Below, one piece after another: positions 43,271-51,777 of a DNA stretch of 64,000 bases. Origin of the DNA: Salidesulfovibrio onnuriiensis. Its GTDB lineage: Bacteria > Desulfobacterota > Desulfovibrionia > Desulfovibrionales > Desulfovibrionaceae. The position numbers and the translations under genes were made by a program. Under the pieces are notes generated by a model. That model saw only the letters and a list, made by a program, of their open reading frames with translations, was not told where the DNA came from and ran no database searches. Positions within the stretch are counted from its first letter, which is position 1. Every line of letters starts with the position of its first letter. The stretch is from positions 2,649,001-2,713,000 of the forward strand of contig NZ_CP040751.1 in assembly GCF_008001235.1 (NCBI RefSeq), given 5' to 3'.

Positions 43271-43852
43271 ATGAACCGAACACTCGAAATAGTCAAAACA
43301 ATCTATGAAATCAGCCAGCTCGAGCCCATGGAAGCCCCCCAGGTCGCCCTTGCGGGACGCTCCAACGTGGGGAAATCCTCGCTGGTAAACTGCCTCGGCG
43401 GCAGAAAAGGCCTCGCCAAAATCAGCTCGACACCCGGCAAAACACGCAGCCTGAACTATTTCATGGCCCATCCGGACGAATTCTATCTAGTGGACCTGCC
43501 GGGCTACGGCTATGCGAAGTGTTCCAAGTCCGAACGGCAGAAATGGGCAAAACTCATTGAAAAATACATGGCCGACAACCCTTGGCTCAAGGCCGTGGCC
43601 GTGCTCATCGACTGCAGGCTCACCCCGCAGAAGCTGGATATCGAAATGACATCCTACCTGCGCCACATGGGCATCCCCATCATCCCCATCCTGACCAAGG
43701 CCGACAAGATCAAGCAGAAGGATCGCGCCAAGATCCAGAAGCAGTGGCAGGACCTGCTCCAGCAGGACAAACTCCCCCTGCTCGTTTCCAGCAAAACCGG
43801 CATGAACCGGGAAAAGCTCTGGAACATCCTGGCCGAAGCGGCCCAGGAATAA
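43271..43852 (+). CDS. engB: Ribosome biogenesis GTP-binding protein EngB (YsxC/YihA)
   Basis: A 193-residue GTPase needed for large-subunit assembly. G1 GRSNVGKSS, G3 DLPGYGYAKCSKSE and G4 LTKADK are all present. Its stop codon is directly adjacent to the stop of the convergent lptG, with no base between. Confidence 0.95.
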   Translation: MNRTLEIVKTIYEISQLEPMEAPQVALAGRSNVGKSSLVNCLGGRKGLAKISSTPGKTRSLNYFMAHPDEFYLVDLPGYGYAKCSKSERQKWAKLIEKYMADNPWLKAVAVLIDCRLTPQKLDIEMTSYLRHMGIPIIPILTKADKIKQKDRAKIQKQWQDLLQQDKLPLLVSSKTGMNREKLWNILAEAAQE

Positions 43853-44995
43853 TCACGCCCGTCGCAGGGGCAATATCCCCAGCCAGTCCTTGATCCAGGC
43901 CTCGAACCTGGGGTTGCCGACCCAAAGCAGCCTCAGGGAGGCCAGCGCAGCCATGACCACGTTGGCGAACCAGGCACCCACAAAAGGCGGCAATATTCCT
44001 TTCTGCCCTGCGGAAACACCAACGACGTACAGTCCGTAATGGACGAAAATAAGCGCCAGCGCCAACCCCACGTTGGCGTACATGTTTTCGGAAAAGGAAA
44101 GCAGGGCCAGCCCCATCAAGGCCATGACCACCAGGGTGAACGAATAGGCCCACTTGGAATGCCACACCGTTCGGAGATCCTCAACATTGGAGCCGGACGC
44201 CTCCAGCCTCTTGATGAGTTCGGAAAGCTCCCACAGGGGCATGAGCCCCTGCTCCCTGTTGGCCTCGGCGGCCCGGAAGGCCTGAAGATTCTGGCGTACG
44301 GGGAGAAACAGGGACAAACGCTCAATATTTTCAAAGCTGCGGGTATCCATTTCCCGTACCCCGAGCAGTCCCCAGCCGTTTTCATCCACCAGCGCCTTCT
44401 CCGCCTTGATGATCCGAATCATGCGCTGGCTGTCCATTTCGAACTCATACACGGTGATTCCCGTTGCGCGGCTTCGCGAGGGGAATGCCTCTTCGGCCTG
44501 GACGATATACGGGCCATCGCTGAACCACAGATTCTTGATCTTGACTTCGTCCAATTGTGTTTTGCGAACATCCTCCTTCCAGATGCGACTGGCCTCCTGA
44601 GCGCCATAAACAGCCACATACTGGGAAAAAAGAAACTGCCCGCAACTCCAGATCAAGGCATAAAACACGAAAAAACGCACGAACCAGTTCAGGGAAACGC
44701 CTCCGGCGCGCAGGGCCACGATCTCCCTGCTCCGATTCATGACACCCATCTGAATGACAATTGCCAACAGAAAAACCGCCGGAATAATCTGGGTGAAGAT
44801 AAGCGGAACCTTGACTCCGTAATAATACAGAATTTCAAACACCCCCAGACCGGCCTCCATGAAATCATCCAGCCGATCGAATAAATCCGCCAACAGATAA
44901 ATGCACGTCCCCACCGTCAGACTGGCGAACAGAAAAAACAGGTTCAGGCGGGTGCAGTACCGTTCAAGAGTCCCAAAACGAAGAAAACCGATCAC
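43853..44995 (-). CDS. lptG: LptG, LPS export permease subunit
   Basis: A 380-residue inner-membrane protein of the YjgP/YjgQ family with six helices: three at the N terminus, a periplasmic beta-jellyroll (residues about 130-270), and three at the C terminus. With LptF and LptB it extracts LPS for transport. Helix 2/3 contain LAIVIQMGVMNRSREIVALRAGG, the coupling segment (residues about 80-103). Its ATG overlaps the lptF stop (ATGA). Confidence 0.92.
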   Translation of the reverse strand: MIGFLRFGTLERYCTRLNLFFLFASLTVGTCIYLLADLFDRLDDFMEAGLGVFEILYYYGVKVPLIFTQIIPAVFLLAIVIQMGVMNRSREIVALRAGGVSLNWFVRFFVFYALIWSCGQFLFSQYVAVYGAQEASRIWKEDVRKTQLDEVKIKNLWFSDGPYIVQAEEAFPSRSRATGITVYEFEMDSQRMIRIIKAEKALVDENGWGLLGVREMDTRSFENIERLSLFLPVRQNLQAFRAAEANREQGLMPLWELSELIKRLEASGSNVEDLRTVWHSKWAYSFTLVVMALMGLALLSFSENMYANVGLALALIFVHYGLYVVGVSAGQKGILPPFVGAWFANVVMAALASLRLLWVGNPRFEAWIKDWLGILPLRRA

Positions 44996-46155
44996 GATTC
45001 AGCCCTCTTTGCACGCCAATGTTCTATCAAGGTTACCAGAGGGATGGTCTTCTCCATATTTGCGTAATAAATTCCAACCCAAGCGATTATGGCAAAAAGA
45101 ATGTTGGGCAGCCATAATCCGATATACGGCGAAAGAGTTCCGGCCTCTCCCAATCCGGTACCCACGGAAAAGAGGGAATAATAAACCAGAAAAAGTCCCA
45201 TGGAGAGCATCAGGCCGTACTGCTGCCGCAACCCGCGAAAAACACTGGCGATAGGGAAGGCAAACATGCCCAGGATCAGGCAGCCGAACGGCAAGGCCCA
45301 ACGCTTGACGAATTCGGTCTCCAGCTTTCGGGCATAGTTGGTATCATGCAACATCCTGTCATTAGGAGTGCGATACAACTCCCACAAATCAAAGAAGGAC
45401 ATCTCCTTGGGCTTGTCCCGGTCGAAACTGAAGCCGCCCAGCAGCTTGCCGAGAGGCAGGCGCACCTTGTACCTGCCGAACTGCAGAATATTCAACTCGT
45501 CTCCATGCTGCCGGAAGATGCGTCCATTGCGAAAGACAATGCCGACCTCGCCTTCCTTGGGATTGGTTTCCACCCTTCCGTAGGGGGCCACGATCACCAC
45601 TGAGGTATCCTTCAGGGTCCTATCCTCCACAAACACGAAACGCATTTCGCCCTTCTCGCTGTCCACCTGCTTGGCATAAAAGGTCAGGTTCGGGAAGTCG
45701 CGGTTGAATACGCCGGCCTGGATGGCCAGCTTGGAACGCGTCCGCGCGTATTCAACGATCTTGGCCTTGAACATATCCATGCCCCAGGAAACGCCCACAA
45801 AGGACACCACAAAGGTAAGCACCGTGCATAGCAGGCTGAAGGCCAGCGGCGCTGGAAGCAGCTGATACAGACTGACGCCGTTCGCTTTGAGCGCGATGGC
45901 CTCGTTGTCGGTATTCATGCGCAAGAACACGAGAAACACGCTGAGCATGCAGGCGATGGGCGTGATGAGCAGCATGAAAAAGGGGCACAGGAAGATGAAC
46001 AGCTGGAGCAAATCCATGATGCCCAGGTTCTGGGACATGAACAGCTCGCGCAGCTGCAGCATGCGTCCCATGATGATGAGCCCCAGCAGACAGCAGACAC
46101 TGAGCCCGAAGATGCTCAGCAATTCCTTGAAAATATTACGATGAACGAGTTTCAC
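44992..46155 (-). CDS. lptF: LptF, LPS export permease subunit
   Basis: A 387-residue permease, paralogous to the next gene. Six helices flank a periplasmic jellyroll; the N-terminal half has SVFLVFLRMNTDNEAIALKA, the conserved coupling segment. The start is taken as GTG 46155, 11 bases after the small upstream gene; longer upstream reading would run through that gene. LptB, LptC and LptA are not in the window. Confidence 0.92.
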   Translation of the reverse strand: MKLVHRNIFKELLSIFGLSVCCLLGLIIMGRMLQLRELFMSQNLGIMDLLQLFIFLCPFFMLLITPIACMLSVFLVFLRMNTDNEAIALKANGVSLYQLLPAPLAFSLLCTVLTFVVSFVGVSWGMDMFKAKIVEYARTRSKLAIQAGVFNRDFPNLTFYAKQVDSEKGEMRFVFVEDRTLKDTSVVIVAPYGRVETNPKEGEVGIVFRNGRIFRQHGDELNILQFGRYKVRLPLGKLLGGFSFDRDKPKEMSFFDLWELYRTPNDRMLHDTNYARKLETEFVKRWALPFGCLILGMFAFPIASVFRGLRQQYGLMLSMGLFLVYYSLFSVGTGLGEAGTLSPYIGLWLPNILFAIIAWVGIYYANMEKTIPLVTLIEHWRAKRAES

Positions 46156-46166
46156 TGTATGGTGCG

Positions 46167-46358
46167 TCAGGCCTTCTTGTTCTGCTTGAAAAAGCGTTCG
46201 AGAAATTCCATGTCCCTGGGACTGAGATTGAATTGCATGCCCGCCAGCTCCAGGAGTTGTTGCAGGGGCTTGTCCACACTCGGATCTTCCTGCATCTCGC
46301 AAATCCACTTCACGGCTTTCCTGGTCAACTCGCTCTGAGGCATGATGGTCGGCGGCAT
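46167..46358 (-). CDS. Small conserved-looking protein upstream of lptF
   Basis: A 63-residue soluble protein with two or three predicted helices (KAVKWICEMQEDPSVDKPL; RDMEFLERFFKQNKKA). It has a very good ribosome site (AAGGAG seven bases before ATG) and ends 11 bases before lptF, which supports a real gene. Function unknown. Confidence 0.75.
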   Translation of the reverse strand: MPPTIMPQSELTRKAVKWICEMQEDPSVDKPLQQLLELAGMQFNLSPRDMEFLERFFKQNKKA

Positions 46359-46479
46359 GGGAATCTCCTTTCTCTTCTGTGTGTGGGCCTGAAATACATC
46401 AGGTTCCGAGGGGTTGCAAGGAACGTCGGCATGAGCTACCCCCTAAACGTCAAACATTTCACCCTGAGGATACGCATAC

Positions 46480-47277
46480 ATGATGAATTGGTATATAGCC
46501 GTAATTCTCGGCATCGTTGAAGGAATCACCGAATTCCTGCCCATTTCCAGCACCGGCCACCTGATCATCACGGGCCATCTGCTGGATTTCACCGGCCCCA
46601 AGGCCGAAACCTTCGAGATTGTCATCCAGCTCGGGGCCATCCTGGCCGTGGTCCAGCTCTACTGGCGGCAGTTCCTGGGCCTGCTTCGCCACGACCCGGC
46701 GCATGCCTTTTCCGGCCTGCGCGGCATCTGGATGCTCATGCTCACCAGTTTTCCCGCCTGCGTGGTGGGTCTTCTGGCCCATTCCTACATCAAGGCCAAC
46801 CTGTTCGGCCCCGTCACCGTGTCCTGGGCTCTCGGCTTCGGCGCTCTCATGATCCTGGGCGTGGAGATGCTCCGCAAAAAGGAAACCGCGGCAAGCCTGG
46901 ACGAGATCACCCCCATGCAAGCCCTGGGCATCGGCTGCTTTCAGTGCCTGGCCCTGTGGCCCGGCTTTTCCCGCTCCGCCGCCACGATCATGGGCGGCAT
47001 GATCCTGGGCGCCCGGCGCGGCGTCGCCGCGGAATATTCCTTTATCGCGGCCGTCCCCATCATGTTCCTGGCCACGGGATACGACTTCCTGAAAAGCTAT
47101 CATCTCTTTGCCCGGGAGGATCTCTATTTCATCGCCGTCGGCTTTTTCACCTCCTATGTCGCCGCATGGCTCGCCGTGAAGGGTTTTATCTATCTTCTCG
47201 GAAGGATGACGCTGCGACCCTTTGCTTTCTACCGGCTGGCCTTGGCTCCGCTGGTTTACTTCTTCTGGGCAGGATAA
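46480..47277 (+). CDS. uppP: Undecaprenyl-diphosphatase
   Basis: A 265-residue BacA-type inner-membrane phosphatase that recycles the C55 lipid carrier of peptidoglycan and LPS synthesis. Both catalytic motifs are clear: GIVEGITEFLPISSTGHL near the N terminus and WPGFSRSAATIMGGM in the middle. About eight helices. It confers bacitracin tolerance when overexpressed in other bacteria. Confidence 0.97.
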   Translation: MMNWYIAVILGIVEGITEFLPISSTGHLIITGHLLDFTGPKAETFEIVIQLGAILAVVQLYWRQFLGLLRHDPAHAFSGLRGIWMLMLTSFPACVVGLLAHSYIKANLFGPVTVSWALGFGALMILGVEMLRKKETAASLDEITPMQALGIGCFQCLALWPGFSRSAATIMGGMILGARRGVAAEYSFIAAVPIMFLATGYDFLKSYHLFAREDLYFIAVGFFTSYVAAWLAVKGFIYLLGRMTLRPFAFYRLALAPLVYFFWAG

Positions 47278-47305
47278 AAATTTCAAAAAAAATCTTAATT
47301 TTCCC

Positions 47306-47334
47306 TTGCCAAGCTCCGTGAGAATCGATAAATA
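47306..47334 (+). promoter_or_regulatory. Sigma-70-type promoter for tRNA-Met
   Basis: TTGCCA (47306-47311), a 17-base spacer and TAAATA (47329-47334), 26 bases before the tRNA. Confidence 0.65.
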
Positions 47335-47360
47335 CGGCTTCCGCTTCGGCGCAAAAGTGT

Positions 47361-47437
47361 GGCGGGGTAGCTCAGATGGTCAGAGCATGCGGCTCATATC
47401 CGCAGAGTCGGGGGTTCAATTCCCTCCCCCGCTACCA
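47361..47437 (+). tRNA. tRNA-Met (CAT)
   Basis: A 77-nt cloverleaf with encoded CCA. The anticodon loop CTCATAT gives CAT, and the D-arm and T-arm are complete. The first acceptor pair is G-T. The form resembles elongator tRNA-Met; the lysidine-modified tRNA-Ile2 has the same anticodon and cannot be fully excluded. Confidence 0.93.
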
Positions 47438-47450
47438 CACTGAAAGATCC

Positions 47451-47470
47451 AGGCCTGCACCAGCAGGCCT
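47451..47470 (+). terminator. Rho-independent terminator after tRNA-Met
   Basis: AGGCCTGC and GCAGGCCT around ACCA, followed by TTTTCTTT. Confidence 0.9.
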
Positions 47471-47510
47471 TTTTCTTTGGCAAAAGGAAAGCCAAACCCC
47501 GGCTTCCTGC

Positions 47511-47538
47511 TTGCCAAACAGGTTCCAGGCCTTATATA
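47511..47538 (+). promoter_or_regulatory. Sigma-70-type promoter for tmRNA
   Basis: TTGCCA (47511-47516), 16 bases, then TATATA (47533-47538). The mature tmRNA begins 26 bases further on. Confidence 0.65.
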
Positions 47539-47564
47539 GGTCCTGAAACAAGGTTCTTTGACAT

Positions 47565-47947
47565 GGGGGCGCTCTGGTTTCGACGGGGATGGTTGAAGCC
47601 AAGGTTGCAGGTCGAGGTTGGTCGATGGCCTCGTAAAAATCGACCACACAATAAATGCTAACGATGATTACGCATACGCAATGGCTGCTTAATTGCAGAG
47701 TTGCACCTGACGACTAGATCGTCACGATTCCCGGGCCGACGCCCTATACGTCCGAAGAATCGCCAACTCATAGGGATAGCATCATCCGTCCGTTCGCCGC
47801 GCATGATGTGAAACTATTAGGAGAACTGGCTTTCCGGCTGTTTGGGCAGGGGCTACCCGGAAAGTAAGATTTATTCCTGTCCTAAGCCTGTAGACGCCTT
47901 GAGTGGAGCATTCTCGGACGCGGGTTCGATTCCCGCCGCCTCCACCA
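47565..47947 (+). ncRNA. ssrA: tmRNA (transfer-messenger RNA)
   Basis: A one-piece tmRNA of about 383 nt that rescues stalled ribosomes with SmpB. The 5' GGGGGCG pairs with the 3' CGCCTCC before ACCA. The typical start CTGGTTTCGACGGGGATGG and the T-arm GGGTTCGATTCCCGCC are present. The tag frame opens at GCT 47657 and ends with TAA at 47690-47692, giving ANDDYAYAMAA. The last residues AMAA resemble the ALAA degron but with Met for Leu. Confidence 0.97.
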
Positions 47948-47962
47948 GACCCCATGATGAAC

Positions 47963-47990
47963 AAAGCCCCGGCCTTTTGGCCGGGGCTTT
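47963..47990 (+). terminator. Rho-independent terminator after tmRNA
   Basis: AAAGCCCCGGCC and GGCCGGGGCTTT around TTTT, then TTCATTT. Confidence 0.92.
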
Positions 47991-48256
47991 TCATTTGATC
48001 TCGATAAAATTTGATCGAGAACATGAAATTCTGAAGCACGGGCCGGAAAAGTGAGAAATCAAGCAGACCGGCGGCAATCCCCTGTCCCTTGCTCCACCCC
48101 TCGGCCAACAAGAGTTTCTAAAACACTCATGTTTCCAGCTTCGACTGTGGAAAAAAGGAATTCTCCCCGCTAACCCCGCTAAATCAAACTTCCTTCTCTC
48201 CCGTGAATCGAATAGCCTCCCCGGAACCATCTTCCACCAATCCGCATGAGGGCTGC

Positions 48257-49003
48257 ATGCGCAAGCTAGTATATAATTTCATCATTCTGTTGCTGCTTTC
48301 CCCTGCTCCGGCACTGGCGGAAGACCAAACCGTCACCTTTGCCCTGTTCGCCCGGGGATGGCCGCCTTTCGAGATGATGGAGGACGGAGAGCCCCGGGGC
48401 ATGGCCTACGAAATATTCAAAGCCATTCTTCCCGCCGGGATCAGGCCCGCACTGGAAGTCAATCCGGCCCCGCGCAAAAGACTCTACAGCCCGTCCCTGC
48501 CGGTCTACTCGCGCCTGGAATGCCCCAAGTGGATGACGCGCAAGAAAGTTTATCTCTGGACGGAGCCAGTTCTCACCCTGAACAATGTCCTCTACTCTCC
48601 CGCCAACCGCCCTTTGGAATACCACGGCCTGGAAAGCCTGGAGGGCAAGACCATCGGATGCATAAAACACTATGTGTATCCTTCGATCAAACCGCTTTTT
48701 GAGGCGGGAAAGGCCAAACGCTACGATGTGAACAGCGAGCAGGTCCTGCTGCGCATGCTCAAGGCCGGACGCATCGACGCCGCGGTCATGGATTCAATGG
48801 TTACGGAATGGATCGTCGGCAACATGGCCGATGTGGACCCCAGGGATCTTCATGTTGCGGCCACCCCAATAAACAAGGCGCAGCTCCGCTTTGCCTTCAA
48901 CAACGCCCCCGGCTGGAAAAAGCACCTGCCGGAAATCAATGCCCGCATCGCAACCATCAAGAAGAACGGGACCCTGAAGGCAATCCTGGAACAATATAAA
49001 TAG
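48257..49003 (+). CDS. Orphan periplasmic substrate-binding protein (SBP_bac_3-like)
   Basis: A 248-residue protein with a signal peptide (MRKLVYNFIILLLLSPAPALA). TFALFARGWPPFEMMEDGE and ESLEGKTIGCIKHYVYPSI are the two usual lobes of amino-acid-type binding proteins, and RIDAAVMDSMVTEWIV is the family C-terminal motif. No permease or ATPase gene is adjacent, so it may be an orphan binding or sensor-like protein. The region 48000-48256 between it and the tmRNA terminator holds nothing I can assign. The next gene, the histidine decarboxylase, lies 115 bases downstream. Confidence 0.87.
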   Translation: MRKLVYNFIILLLLSPAPALAEDQTVTFALFARGWPPFEMMEDGEPRGMAYEIFKAILPAGIRPALEVNPAPRKRLYSPSLPVYSRLECPKWMTRKKVYLWTEPVLTLNNVLYSPANRPLEYHGLESLEGKTIGCIKHYVYPSIKPLFEAGKAKRYDVNSEQVLLRMLKAGRIDAAVMDSMVTEWIVGNMADVDPRDLHVAATPINKAQLRFAFNNAPGWKKHLPEINARIATIKKNGTLKAILEQYK

Positions 49004-49118
49004 CCCCCAACGCCATCGAGCTTCCCCACCCTCCGCACTTCCTGACGAACCACCGAATTATCATCCGCTCTCCACGGGAAATACGCTACTGTCGGCAGCA
49101 AACCCACGGAGGACCAGC

Positions 49119-50054
49119 ATGATAAAAACAATTTCCACGCTGCTGATTTCCCTGCTCTGCCTTGCGGTCGCGGCCTCGACCATGGCCGGGGACCAATTCG
49201 ACAAGACCGCCATCGGCCCCTATGCCAAGTACTGCGACGGCTTTGGCATGCCCGGCGCCACGGGCCAGGGGTATGTTTCCGTGCTCAAGGTTTCCACGGG
49301 CGTGGTGCAGAAAAACGACGACGCCCTGGTGGACGGCATCGTGGCCTATGACCGCGCCGAGGCCAACGACGCTTACATCGGCCAGATCAACATGGAGACT
49401 GCCTCCTCCTTCAACGGGCTCAACGGAAGCATCTGGGGGTATGACCTGGCCGTGGCCGAGGACATCAGGGACAAGAAGGAAAAGCCCCTGTTCATGCTCA
49501 AGCAGTATGACGGCTCCTCCATCCCGGTCTACGACGCCAAGCCCCTGCTCCAGGCCGGGGAAAGCCTTTTCGGCACGGCAAAGGCCCGGCGCTTTCCTCC
49601 CGCTCCCGGGGCGCATGTCATCTGCGCCAACAAGAGCGTGACCACCTACCGCCCCAAACAGGGCAAACCCGACAAGACCAGGGGCGAGGCCTACGGGGTC
49701 TGGTCCTACATCGCCATAGCCATTGCCAAGGACAGGACCAGGGACGCCAGCCTGTTCATCGAGGACGCCGGAATCTGGGACAAGAACGCCAACGAGCAGG
49801 ACCTGCTGCAATACCTCGACGAACACCGCAAAACCGTGGTCTGGTCCGTGGGCGCCTGCGGCGAGGATCAAAGCGTCCTCTACGACCGCGTTTACATCGG
49901 CTACGCGCACACCATGATGAAACCGGGCGAGATCGGCACCGGCCTGACCGTGGCTCCCTATGTCGTGCTGGCGAGAAACGCCGTACCAGGCGGAAATTTC
50001 CAGAGCCTGTACTCGTTGAGCCTCAAGGAATGGGAAAAGAAAATGGGATTCTGA
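49119..50054 (+). CDS. hdcA: Pyruvoyl-type histidine decarboxylase with signal peptide
   Basis: A 311-residue proenzyme. The match to the gram-positive pyruvoyl histidine decarboxylase is strong: GIVAYDRAEANDAYIGQINM, then ETASSFNG with the Ser96-Ser97 self-cleavage point (Ser81-Ser82 in Lactobacillus 30a), KPLFMLKQYDGSSIPVYDAK, RRFPPAPGAHVICANKSV and GEAYGVWSYIAIAI. Tyr77 and Asp78 correspond to active-site Tyr62 and Asp63. Cleavage would leave a pyruvoyl group on Ser97 that decarboxylates histidine to histamine. Unlike the cytosolic gram-positive enzymes it begins with a clear signal peptide (MIKTISTLLISLLCLAVAAS, cut after TMA), so it should be periplasmic or secreted. No antiporter (hdcP) or hdcB is nearby. 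Probably horizontally acquired. Confidence 0.92.
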   Translation: MIKTISTLLISLLCLAVAASTMAGDQFDKTAIGPYAKYCDGFGMPGATGQGYVSVLKVSTGVVQKNDDALVDGIVAYDRAEANDAYIGQINMETASSFNGLNGSIWGYDLAVAEDIRDKKEKPLFMLKQYDGSSIPVYDAKPLLQAGESLFGTAKARRFPPAPGAHVICANKSVTTYRPKQGKPDKTRGEAYGVWSYIAIAIAKDRTRDASLFIEDAGIWDKNANEQDLLQYLDEHRKTVVWSVGACGEDQSVLYDRVYIGYAHTMMKPGEIGTGLTVAPYVVLARNAVPGGNFQSLYSLSLKEWEKKMGF

Positions 50055-50083
50055 CAGGAAGGAGAAAGCCCAGGCCAGGACGG

Positions 50084-51730
50084 TCAGGGCTTTTCATTCA
50101 AGCCGATGTAAAATCCATACCCGGGAAGCTGGACAGCCCCACCTTGAGCGGCCCCGTTTTTGTCGCCAAACGCTTCCAGCCGGATCTGCTCCAGCCATCG
50201 GTATTCCTCCGGCAAAGGGAATGAACACGCTTCCGCGCTGAAATTGGCGGCCACGAAAAGACGCTCGTCTTTCAGAATCCGCGCAAAGGCCCATACGGAA
50301 TCATCCTGGCGCAATTCCTCGTATGCGCCCACGGACAAGGCGGGATGCTCCCTGCGCAGCCGGATCATGGCCCGCAGCAGGTGAAGGGTGCTCATCGGGT
50401 CGGCCTGGGAACGATCCAGGGAGGAAGCGCCGCGCATGGGCAGCCACGGCTCGGTTCCGGAATTGAATCCCATGTTTCTGGCCGTGCCGTCCCAGGGAAA
50501 GGGAGTGCGGCATCCGTCCCGGCCCTTGTAGTCGGGCCAGAAAGCCTTGCCGAACGGGTCCCGGATTTCCTCGAACGCCAGTTCGGCCTGTTCCATGTCC
50601 AGTTCATCGCCATAATAAAGAACCGGCGTGCCCCGCATGCAGAGAAGCACCAGCTGCAGGGTGCGATAGAGCTCACCGCACCCCGGATAGCGGCTCGCCA
50701 GCCTCGTGGAGTCATGATTGCCCAGGGACCAGCAAGGCCAGGAATTCCCTCCTTCCTCCATGAGCCGCACGATTTCGGCGAACCACTTCGGCGAAGGTGT
50801 CCGGGTGAGCATGGCAAAGGTGTAGGCCATGTGCAGCCTGTCCGGCTGGCGGCAATAGCTGGCGGCCTTCCTGATGTAGGACTCCAGGTCACGGACGATG
50901 CCCACCTCGCCCAAGGACACCACACCATCCTTTTCGTCCAGCACGCTGCGCAGGAATTCCAGGTTTTCAATATTTTCGGGGCGATCCGAGCAATAGATCC
51001 TGGCGTGGCCGCACCAGGGATTGGTCTTCTCCGAGTCACCGAGCGCCGCCAGCTCGTAATCGCGCGGCGGCTCGGGACGGAGCCTGCGGTCGTAGGCATA
51101 GTGATCGACGGCGTCAAAGCGGAATCCGTCCACCCCCCGGTCCATCCAGAACCGGACCACACCGGCCAGTGCTTCGCGAACCTTGGCGCTATACCAATTC
51201 AAATCCGGCATTTCCTTGAGGAAACTGTGAAGATAGTATTGATCCCGTGCAGGCTCGTAGGCCCATGCGGAGCCCCCGAAAACCGAAAGCCAGTTGTTGG
51301 GCGGTTCGCCGTCGTCACCGGGATCGGCCCAGACATACCAATCGGCCTTGGGATTTCCCCTGCTCCGGCGCGATTCACGGAACCAGGGATGCTGATCAGA
51401 GGAATGGTTGAACACCAAGTCTATCATGACCCTGATGCCTCGGGCATGGGCCTCACTCACCAGCACGTCGAAATCGTCCAGGGAGCCGAATATCGGGTGG
51501 ATGGCCGTGTAGTCGCTGACATCATAGCCGAAATCGGCCATGGGAGAGGGAAAGAACGGCGATATCCAGATGGCGTCTATACCGAGCCCGCCGCCCCGTC
51601 CGTCGTTGAGATAATCGAGCTTTTCGATGATCCCCCGGAGGTCGCCCACGCCGTCGTTGTCGGCATCGTAGAAACTGCGCGGATAGATTTGATAGAAGAC
51701 GGCCTGTTTCCACCAGGATGCATCACTCAT
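50084..51730 (-). CDS. GH13 alpha-glucosidase / oligo-1,6-glucosidase-like enzyme
   Basis: A 548-residue TIM-barrel glycoside hydrolase without a signal peptide. The GH13 regions are intact: VMIDLVFNHSSD, DGFRFDAVDH with nucleophile Asp206, SLGEVG with acid/base Glu275, and LGNHDSTR with the third acidic residue. The opening WWKQAVFYQIYPRSFYDADN is that of the oligo-1,6-glucosidase/sucrose isomerase branch. It likely cleaves alpha-glucosides in the cytosol; substrate unproven. Its ribosome site is GGAGGGTGAC. Confidence 0.92.
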   Translation of the reverse strand: MSDASWWKQAVFYQIYPRSFYDADNDGVGDLRGIIEKLDYLNDGRGGGLGIDAIWISPFFPSPMADFGYDVSDYTAIHPIFGSLDDFDVLVSEAHARGIRVMIDLVFNHSSDQHPWFRESRRSRGNPKADWYVWADPGDDGEPPNNWLSVFGGSAWAYEPARDQYYLHSFLKEMPDLNWYSAKVREALAGVVRFWMDRGVDGFRFDAVDHYAYDRRLRPEPPRDYELAALGDSEKTNPWCGHARIYCSDRPENIENLEFLRSVLDEKDGVVSLGEVGIVRDLESYIRKAASYCRQPDRLHMAYTFAMLTRTPSPKWFAEIVRLMEEGGNSWPCWSLGNHDSTRLASRYPGCGELYRTLQLVLLCMRGTPVLYYGDELDMEQAELAFEEIRDPFGKAFWPDYKGRDGCRTPFPWDGTARNMGFNSGTEPWLPMRGASSLDRSQADPMSTLHLLRAMIRLRREHPALSVGAYEELRQDDSVWAFARILKDERLFVAANFSAEACSFPLPEEYRWLEQIRLEAFGDKNGAAQGGAVQLPGYGFYIGLNEKP

Positions 51731-51777
51731 GTCACCCTCCGTGCGAAAAGCAAAGGATCCTGCCTGATTTCACCTTC

